Source of the DNA: Allomyces macrogynus ATCC 38327
Taxonomy: Eukaryota; Blastocladiomycota; Blastocladiomycetes; Blastocladiales; Blastocladiaceae
Direction: 5' to 3'
NCBI GenBank assembly: GCA_000151295.1
Contig: GG745340.1
Location: forward strand, 825,654-889,653
Length of the DNA stretch: 64,000 nucleotides
Positions 56,832 to 64,000 of the stretch are shown here, one piece after another (position 1 is the stretch's first letter; each line of letters begins with the position of its first letter). A program made the position numbers and the translations under genes. The notes beneath the pieces are model-generated. The model saw nothing but the letters and a program-made list of their open reading frames with translations. It was not told where the DNA came from and ran no database searches.

Positions 56832-58044
56832 ATGAAGAACGAGTTTGTCGTGCTGCAAGTGGACGCGGCGCGCTCCGTGCTCGCCAAGCCCGTGGCCCCA
56901 ACGGACCCCGCTGGTGCCCTGCTCGTGCCCGTCGAGGAACTGCTGGTCGTGCTGGGCATGCCCAAGGAAAACGACCCGCCGCGTGGGCGCGCACGCAACA
57001 AGTACAAGAAGCGCGCATCGTTTGTGACGCTCGACCGCGAGATGATGAAGCGCGTGCGCGTCTACATGAAGCGGCTCGCGTACGGCATTTTGGGGTTTGG
57101 TTCGAGGAGGGAAGGGATCGTCTGCTCACATTTGGATCCGGTGCTGGTGCCGTGTAGCGAGTACGAAGGGTTTGAGACGCTCGCCGACCTGCAGCCGCCG
57201 CGCAAGCAGACACTCGACATGGTAGAGCGCGCCGACTTCTTCAAGTACGTGACCGAGGACATGGGGCTCGCCCTCGACAAGGTCCCGGCAAGTCTGCGAC
57301 CCGAAGTACGTCTGGTCTGCTCGGCTTTCCTACCTCATCATCGCTCCTCTGATCTCGTTTTGGCCCGCGTAGACGGACATTACGGACCTCGTCAAGCCGC
57401 TGCCGTTCACGCCGCGCACGCCCAAGGCCGTGCAAGAAGCCGCCTTGGCCGCGGCCGCGGCGGCCGCCGTCGCCGCCTCCGAGGCACAGGCACGAGCGGC
57501 CGCATCGACTCCCGCTGCCGCGCCCGCCGCCGCCGCCACGCCCGCACCCGCTGCCGCACCCACCGTCCCCGCGATCGCGCCCGCCGCGGCCACCGACGCG
57601 CAGCCCGCACTTCAGCCGGGCCTGCCACCGCCCAAGCCGCTCCCGCCCAAGCGCAAGCGCGGCCGACCGCGCAAGGCCGACGTCGAGGCTGCGCGCGCGG
57701 CCGAAGCGGCAGCTGCCGCAGCAGCCGCAGCAGCCGCGACACCCGCGCCAGTACCTGCACCTGCAACTGTCTCTATGCCAATGATGGCCGTCCCGGCGAT
57801 GCCGGCGCCGAACCTGTCGGATCTGTCGCTGCTGCCGCCGGACGCCAAGAAGCTCAAGCTCGAGCACTTGCAGGTGGATGAGCTCGGCACGCCCGTTACG
57901 GGCCAGCCAGCGCTGTTTGTGAACGTGCCGGACGCGTGGGCGGTCGAGGCCGAGCGCACGGCGCTCGAAGTGCGGCTGCGCGAGCTGGCAGCGATGCAGC
58001 AGGCAATGCAGCTTGCGCAGGCGTTTACGACGACGCCGCAGTAG
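56832..58044 (+). CDS. AT-hook protein, otherwise unrecognised
   Basis: Two exons (56832-57305 and 57373-58044) give 381 aa; the intron is 67 bp with a GTACGT donor. The first ~155 residues look folded: FVVLQVDAARSVLAKPV, VEELLVVLGMPKEND, a basic patch (RGRARNKYKKR), REMMKRVRVYMKRLAYGIL and FFKYVTEDMGLALDKVP. An Ala-rich linker follows, then one AT-hook core KRKRGRPRK at about residue 252, another Ala/Pro linker, and a C-terminal amphipathic helix (ERTALEVRLRELAAMQQAMQLAQ). It is likely a nuclear DNA-binding or chromatin protein. No family known to me matches the N-terminal part. Confidence 0.72.
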
Positions 58045-59092
58045 GGGCGGCACGCCAGGGCCGTGGCTGAGAAGAGCGAGAGAGGGATCGGGCGTGTGGA
58101 GACGAGCTTTTGATGTGGTTTTGATGTGGAGGAGGGGAGATGATGCCGAGGATGGGCGGGCCATGAAGAGCGCGTGGTTTGTGTGGACTTGTCGCCGAGG
58201 GTCAGGTTTAGGGTTTGAGGGGCTGGCTGGCGGCGGCGGGAGGCCACACAAGGTTCACAGGCGTCCGCAGGCTGCTGAGCCGCGGCCCAACCGCACGCGC
58301 TGCACCGCCGCGACCGCTGGCTGCCGTGGCCGCGCGCGACTTCGACGTGGAGCACCGCTGACCGGCCCGCGGCCACGACGACGACGGCGAGGACCGCGCG
58401 GCCTGCGCGCTCGTGCCCGCCGACTCGCCCTCGCTCTGCCTGCACTCGCAAGAGACGACCTCACGCTGCCAAGTCAACTTCAACCTCACGCTCGCCACTC
58501 GCCCACGACACTCGCAGCCCTGCCAGCCGCTGCGCCGAGCCCCATTTCTGGATCAGCAGTTGCGACGCGTCCGCGGCACCCAGCGCGGACGACCGGGAGC
58601 GAGCACGATCTCGCTTCTGCCGACCAAGCAACACCGCCCTCGTTGCGTCCATTTTTGCAGCCTTTTGGTGACGGCCGCGGCCCCCGATTGCTTCGGCCCC
58701 GGCTCGATATATTCTATCTGCAACGACGACGACGGGCCGCTCGTGTCCGCCGTCACCCACCGCCCGCATTGCGCGCCTGATCGCCGCGCGTCGTCCGTGC
58801 CCGCCCTCTCCACCGTGTCGGCCACACTCTCCAACTCTGCGCGGTCGCCGCCGTGCCGCTTGCCGTCGCCCCCACTGCCATCTCGCCGCCGCGCCCGCTG
58901 CGGCCGCTGTCGCTCCCGCCGCCCCGCTCCTCTGCGGTGCCCCACTCGGCACTCGCCGCGTCCGCGACCACGACCTTGACGACGGCGCGCCCGCGCCCGC
59001 GCCGTACGCGGCCGCCGTCGTTCCTGCGGCAGTCGTGGACCCCATCTGCCGCAACAGCTAGCGCACCTCCTTCGCCCACTTTGGAACCGAAC
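58045..59092. other. Intergenic upstream of the coiled-coil gene
   Basis: About 1 kb. A TATATT element occurs near 58707. The frame of the downstream gene is open back to about 58853 but is Pro/Arg-rich and without features, so it is probably 5' UTR. No other gene. Confidence 0.4.
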
Positions 59093-61481
59093 ATGGATCC
59101 GCCGCCAATACCTGCGCTGGCGCCGCCGCGCGAGTCGGATTCGCGGTCGCACACGCTCAACACGCTGCATACGATCTTGTCGAGGGTCGGGGTACTGCAG
59201 CATGCCGGCGCCTGGTCGGCCACGTCGTCCGAGTCCGGGTCGCAGGCGGGGGATGATTCGTTTTCGGCGGCAACGGCGGATGCGGCCGGAGCCGCACCGA
59301 TGCCGCCGACGCTCGACGATTTGTTGACGGTGGCCTACTTGGGGTATGGCCTGTTGCAGGAAAAGGAGACGGTGGAAGCACAGTTGGCCGAGGCGCTTGC
59401 GCGCGAAGCGCAGTGGATTGCCCAGGTACCGTCGAATTGCTCCGAGCTGGATTGTTTTTCATTTCGAATCTGGAACTGATCCACTTGACTTGTCAAATAG
59501 CTCAACGACGCGCACTCTGCCCAATCGGTCCTCGAGCGGCAACTGTCGGTCGCGCACGAGCGCGAATCCTCGACCGTTGACGAGCAAGAACAGCGCATCG
59601 ACGCGCTCGCGACGACGCACCGGCGCCAGGCCGACGAGGTGCGGCACCTGAAAGCCGAGCTCGACTCGCTCGTCCGGCAGCACTACCACACGACCATGCA
59701 GCTCGCCGAGGCCGAGGACGCGCTCGCCACGCTTCGACACGCCGAGCGCGACCTGGCGACCGCGCGCCTGCGGCTCGCCAAGTGCGACGCCGAGCTCGCG
59801 CTCTTGTCGGACGAGAACGCGGCCCTAAAACTCGAACTGTCGCGGCACCACGATGCGCTCGAGGCTGAGCGCGACCGGCTGCTTGCGGATCTACAAAAGG
59901 AACTCGAGGCCGAAAAGACCATGGCGCTCGAAAACGAGATTTTGCGATGCAAGTTGCGCGAGGGCGAGGCGCGCGAGTTTGAACTCGCGCAGCAGATTGC
60001 CGAGTTGACCAGGAGCTTGGACAAGTATGTGGACTTGCTCCAGGAGGCGCGTGACGAACTCGAGTATATCGAGGAACGGTCGAGCACGCGGTCGGATCTG
60101 GGTGTCGAGGACGCGTCGTTTGTCTCGGAAATGTCGCGGCTGGGTTACGACCCGGACCAATTCGGCGCGGTGCCAGTGGTCGGGGAGTTGCTGAACATTC
60201 CGCCCGTGGGGAGGGATGTGGGCACGCAGACGGTCGAGTCGCGCGTCAATTCGGATTCGTCCGAGGACGAGGATGATGATGAGGACGAGTTGGTTATGCA
60301 CCGCGCGCACCCGGCGGCCGAGACCGATGTCTCGGACGCGTCCGACTACGACGACGAGCGCCGCAGGAGCGATAGCTCCGATGACCTCGTCTACGCGGCC
60401 GCGCGCCGGTCGACGGGCCGCCGGTCGAGCCAGCGGCGGCGCGCGAGACCGACCACGGCCATGCTGCTCGCATCCACGTCTGGCGACGGCGAGTCGGTGA
60501 CGGCGCGCGTGCGCCACGAGGCCGATGCGGATAACCAGTTGTCACTGTCGTTCCTGACGTCGCTCTCGGCACGGCAGTACGTACCGGGCATCGCATCGCC
60601 CGTGTCGTCCAACGCGCCCAGACCTGTTCCGATGACAGCCAGGCCGTATCGAGCCCCGCCGCTGCCGTAGCCGCTGCCGCCGCTGTGGCGCCCCGGAGCA
60701 CGTCGACGGGCCCCTGGGCGACTCCACCGCCATCGCGCGCTGGTCGACGCCACCGCTGATCCCGGAAGAGGACGAGGACGGCAATCCGCGGTGGACGCTC
60801 CCGCCGGACATAGTTGCGGACGCGGCCGCGCCGGGTCCCAAGTTGGGGCAGCTTCCGAACCCCGACCCGACCACGGGTTTCAGTATGGGTGCGCCAGCAT
60901 TGCTTCGCGCGCTCAACGCATTCAAGTCGTCGGGCCGACCCTCCGCCGTCGGCGGCCCCGGCGAAACGCCGCCACCACCACCGCCGGCCCAACCCACGTC
61001 GTCACTCCCGCCGATCACGCGCGACCTCGGGCCGTACCCGGACGAATCAATCCCCGCCAACCCGGCGCTGCTGCACTGGAAATCGCTCGCGTCCGCGCAC
61101 GTTGCAGGCGGCGCGCCTCGGATGGCCGACCTGGTCGCGGCCGCTGCGCGGCACCGTGTTGCCGCACGGTCCCTGTCTCGCGCGCCGAACCGGTCCGTGT
61201 CTCGCGCGCGTACGTCGCGGCCGCCCGACGCACACCGCGAGGCGCGGCGGTCGCTGTCACGGTCCATTGATGCGACTCTGAAAGTCGCACCGAATGCCGC
61301 GTGGCGGCGGACGGGGCAGCCGAGTGTGGTCACGCGCGCGTCGTTGCTTGGGACGGGGTGGATTGGCGCGCATAGATCGAGTTTGGCGGCGGTCGCGATC
61401 CCGGAGGAGGGTGCGGAAGGCGCGGTCGCGAGTGCGGCGGAGGTGGATGGGGTGAATAGCGCCGTGTATCATCCGGATTGA
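59093..61481 (+). CDS. Coiled-coil protein with BICD-like CC1-box, possible dynein adaptor
   Basis: Three exons (59093-59425, 59501-60576, 60671-61481) give 739 aa. Around residues 75-110 the sequence DDLLTVAYLGYGLLQEKETVE resembles the CC1-box of BICD-family dynein adaptors (small-small-x-x-G, then a long heptad helix). The coiled coil continues to about residue 310 (ELDSLVRQHYHTTMQLAEAED, KLELSRHHDALEAERDRLL, ELTRSLDKYVDLLQEARDEL). Next are acidic Ser/Asp clusters and a Pro-rich region (GETPPPPPPAQP), then an Arg/Ser-rich tail (SLSRAPNRSVSRART). The last junction uses a GTACGT donor at 60577 and TAG acceptor at 60670; without it the frame stops at 60670. Cargo partner unknown; the CC1-box call is pattern-based. 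Convergent with NoxR. Confidence 0.75.
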
Positions 61482-61814
61482 GCGATGTGCGGATGTATGG
61501 TCGGGTGGAAGGGCATGTAACAGTAATCCATCTTTTTATTGCCCGGCTGTCGGCTCTGTCTGTCTCGGTCGAGAAGCGATTGATAACGATGCAAGCCAAT
61601 AACGGTGACGATCTTTGATTGTGATCGTTGGCGTGATGAGTTCGTGCACAGCACAACGGCATCATGACAGAAATCGGTTTGGGACACATCAAAATCGATT
61701 CGACAGCACCATGCATGCGCCATATTCATGTTCCCTCTTCCATGTCCCGTTTTTGATTTCACGACAACAAAAAAAGCCCAACGTTATGCACAATCCATCT
61801 CGCGCCGCACGCGC
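61482..61814. other. Convergent 3' regions, coiled-coil gene and NoxR
   Basis: AT-richer 3' flanks of two convergent genes. Nothing else seen. Confidence 0.5.
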
Positions 61815-63270
61815 TCATTGGCACCATACTTCAATCTTGTTCTCGTCGGCCGCCAAACTGCGCGCCAACACCAAATCGTCGTCGTCGGTCATCGACACGA
61901 GCTCGCCGTCCTCGTCGCGGAATCGCACTCGGAACTGCGTCTCGCGGAATTTGTCCTCGATCTTGTCGAGCATCTCATCAAACGACGCGTCACCTGGAAG
62001 GAGCAATACGCGCGTGTCGCCATCGAAATGTACCTTGACGCGCAGCTACACAAACGCCCACGTCAGTTTCGCGACCCCTCGATGCACACATATCGTTGAC
62101 GACAGCATACCTTGCCTGCAATCACGCTCTCCTTGGAATACATCGACGGCGCATACTCGCTCCCGCCAGACCCGCGCCGCACCCCCGGGTCGTACGGCGA
62201 CCGCACGCGCGCCGGTGCCGGGCTCAGCATGCGCCGTGACGGTGGCGGTGGGGTCGGCGTACCGCGTCCGCTGCGCGACGCGTCGCTCCCGCGGCGGCCG
62301 TACCTTGCCGATGCGGGCGAGGTCGGCGAGGTGCGGTTGGGCGGGGCGCTTGGGCGACGCCCACGGGCGTCCGTGTCGACGCGCGGCAGCGACGACAGCG
62401 GGGAGGTACGTTCGAGCGTGCGAATCGGCTTGATGTCGGGCTCGGGATCCTGTGTGCGGGAAATCAGCGGTTAGTCGGTGCGCACGACAGGCGAGACGAT
62501 GGAATCGTCGAGCGTACCGGCACGACCCCCCGCGCGCCCTGAAACTCGACAAAATTGTCGCTTGTGTTGCGCGCGGCAATCACGCGGCTCTTGCCCATAT
62601 AGTCCACCCGATCGGCATTCGCGATCTTGGCTGGCGGCGGGCGATACACGAGTTTCAGCGGCACCAAGAACGCGCGGCACCCGCTCCCGCGCGCGCGAAT
62701 CGCGTCGTCGATTTTGGTGTGGTCGGGCGTTTTCTTTCCTTTCGCGGCCTCGGCCAAGTCATCCATGGCCGCGTCGTCGTCGCCGACGGCAAAACTCGCG
62801 AGCGCGCGGTTGTAGAGAATCTCGCACGCGTAGAGCCGGTAGGCGAGGCCGAGCTGCGTGTAGTCGATCAAGTAGTTGCCGCGCAGGAACAGCAGCGCGT
62901 CGTGGAAACACGCGTGCGCGTCGTCGTACTCGCCGAGCTGGTAGTGGCAGACGCCTTTTTGGAAGTAGGCGACCGAGAGGTAGTTGTCGCAGAGAACGGC
63001 GTCGTTGTAGGCGAGGATCTGTTGGGGACGGTTGGTGTACGGGTCAGGAATCAGTGCGGGTCAGGGATCAGTGAGGGATCATTTCGCCCAGGTGCGTGAG
63101 CGTACCGCGTCCTCGAGCTGGCCCATCCCCTGGAAAATCATGCCCATATTGAAAAATATTTTGGAAGAGTCTGCGATCGGCTGGAACAAGTCGAGCGCGA
63201 GCTCGAAGTCGCCCGCGTCGTAAGCCTTGACGGCTTCGTCCCACTGGACCAGCTCCTGCTTGAGCGACAT
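61815..63270 (-). CDS. noxR: NADPH-oxidase activator NoxR (p67phox-like), TPR plus PB1
   Basis: Four exons on the minus strand (63106-63270, 62518-63018, 62111-62449, 61815-62045) give 411 aa. The N-terminal TPR domain begins MSLKQELVQWDEAVKAYDAGDF and continues with IADSSKIFFNMGMIFQGMG, AVLCDNYLSVAYFQKGV and LLFLRGNYLIDYTQLGLAYRL; these track fungal NoxR closely. TPDHTKIDDAIR and LVYRPPPAKI follow, matching the activation-domain region. A Ser/Pro/Arg-rich linker leads to a C-terminal PB1 domain (residues ~336-411) with LRVKVHF as the basic strand and RDEDGELVSMTDDDDL as an OPCA-like acidic stretch. NoxR binds Rac-GTP through its TPRs and activates NoxA/NoxB to make superoxide for development. 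No SH3 domain is present, as in other fungal NoxR. Introns are 87, 68 and 65 bp. Confidence 0.93.
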
Positions 63271-64000
63271 GACGATGTCGCGTGGATCTGACGGATGGAG
63301 ACGATGCGCGATGCTCTGTTTTGTTTTTTTTTTTTTTTTTGGCGAGTCTCGACGCCGTCGTGGTCGTTGCTGTCGCTGTTCAGAACGGTCCGCTGGTGCT
63401 GGTGCTGTGATGTTGGGTCGATGCAAGAGAGGACCGACCAACTTCCTACCGTCGTCGTTGTCGTCGTCGTCGTCGTCGCCAACCAGTTTCCCTCGCCAAC
63501 GCGGGCTGGCGGCTTGCGCAGACGTCCCTCCGTTGGCGGGTTGCGCCCGGGTCTTGAATTTTCCGGTCCGCCCTGAATGACAAGACATGACCGCAACCCA
63601 ACTCGTCGGCGCGCCTCATGATCCAGATCATTGGGCGAACATAAAGAAAGCAAAGCAAACTTGGGCAGCGGCAGACGCGCGCGGGCGCTGGCGACACATT
63701 CCAAGTGTTTGATCATGGCTGCAAGGTGATCATGAAGGGGACCGTTCGTTCATGGATTTGACGCATGGAGGCACACTTCATGAATCCAGAACACGAAACA
63801 AGCGAGATAAGGAGCAACGCGCGCGGAGCGATGGAGCGACAAGCAACAAGAGCGCGCGATAATCCAACACGGCGGGCGGCTGGCGACGAACAGGGACTGC
63901 AAGTGCAAGAAGAGAGGGAGCAGCAAGCGAGAGCGATTGCCAAATGAACTGAGAAACTTATGCCTGGCCGCCCCTCCAACTCATCCGAAAGGATGAGAAA
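63271..64000. other. NoxR upstream region to window end
   Basis: Promoter side of NoxR. Contains a T17 tract and a (GTC/GTT)n stretch at about 63450-63480. Short frames show no domain; any gene starting here would lie beyond the window. Confidence 0.4.
63324..63340. repeat. Poly-T tract, 17 bases
   Basis: Uninterrupted run of 17 T (plus strand), about 55 bp upstream of the NoxR ATG on the minus strand, so an A17 tract in its promoter or 5' UTR. Possible nucleosome-excluding element. Confidence 0.9.

Noticed and set aside
58200..58230. GGTTTAGGGTTTGAGG stretch as a telomere-like repeat
   Set aside because: Single occurrence, not tandem.

Overview
This window comes from a GC-rich, gene-dense nuclear genome of a zoosporic (flagellated) fungus, most like Blastocladiomycota such as Allomyces or Catenaria. 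That assignment is my inference and not a database result. It rests on many short introns (mostly 59-85 bp), fungal-type genes (Tup1-like corepressor, NoxR-type oxidase activator, Vip1-like RRM protein, ERG8-type phosphomevalonate kinase), and genes usually missing from Dikarya: a histone stem-loop-binding protein, the WAVE-complex subunit NCKAP1 and a LARP1 with a DM15 region. All exon models were built by hand from reading frame, splice sites and codon phase. Exon lengths sum to whole codons in every model. The two genes with an uncertain frame join (SLBP and the 1022-aa protein) are marked.

Layout. 0-5.2 kb: 3' part of LARP1 and a drug/metabolite transporter (+). 5.5-11.8 kb: a secreted reeler-domain protein, a cytochrome-b5 front-end desaturase and an ER-anchored E2 (UBE2J1), all (-). 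12.4-13.3 kb: an intracellular LysM protein (+). 13.5-22.5 kb: a 12-exon multi-pass membrane protein, a single-LIM protein, a Vip1-like RRM protein and SLBP, all (-). 23.2-31.6 kb: dynein light chain LC8 (+), a His/Gln-rich protein (-), mitoferrin (+), lysyl-tRNA synthetase (-) and an unrecognised protein (-). 32.3-38.5 kb: NCKAP1 (14 exons) and THUMPD1/Tan1 (+). 38.6-41.7 kb: phosphomevalonate kinase and an aquaglyceroporin (-). 43.2-46.8 kb: a Tup1-like WD40 corepressor (+).

46.9-52.2 kb is different from everything else. It is visibly lower in GC, nearly CpG-free in places, rich in TG/CA, and holds decayed minus-strand F-box/LRR-like fragments with repeated modules. I read it as a silenced or methylated pseudogene island. 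52.4-64 kb returns to normal composition: a large low-complexity membrane-anchored protein (-), tRNA-Gly(UCC), an AT-hook protein (+), a coiled-coil protein with a BICD-like CC1-box (+) and a NoxR/p67phox-like activator (-).

Functional threads: cytoskeleton and motility (LC8, possible BICD-like dynein adaptor, NCKAP1, LIM protein), lipid and sterol metabolism (desaturase, phosphomevalonate kinase), mitochondrial supply (mitoferrin, organellar-type LysRS), RNA-level control (LARP1, SLBP, THUMPD1, Vip1-like, LysRS) and membrane transport or sensing. There is no operon-like organisation; adjacency is mostly compact packing with divergent or convergent pairs.
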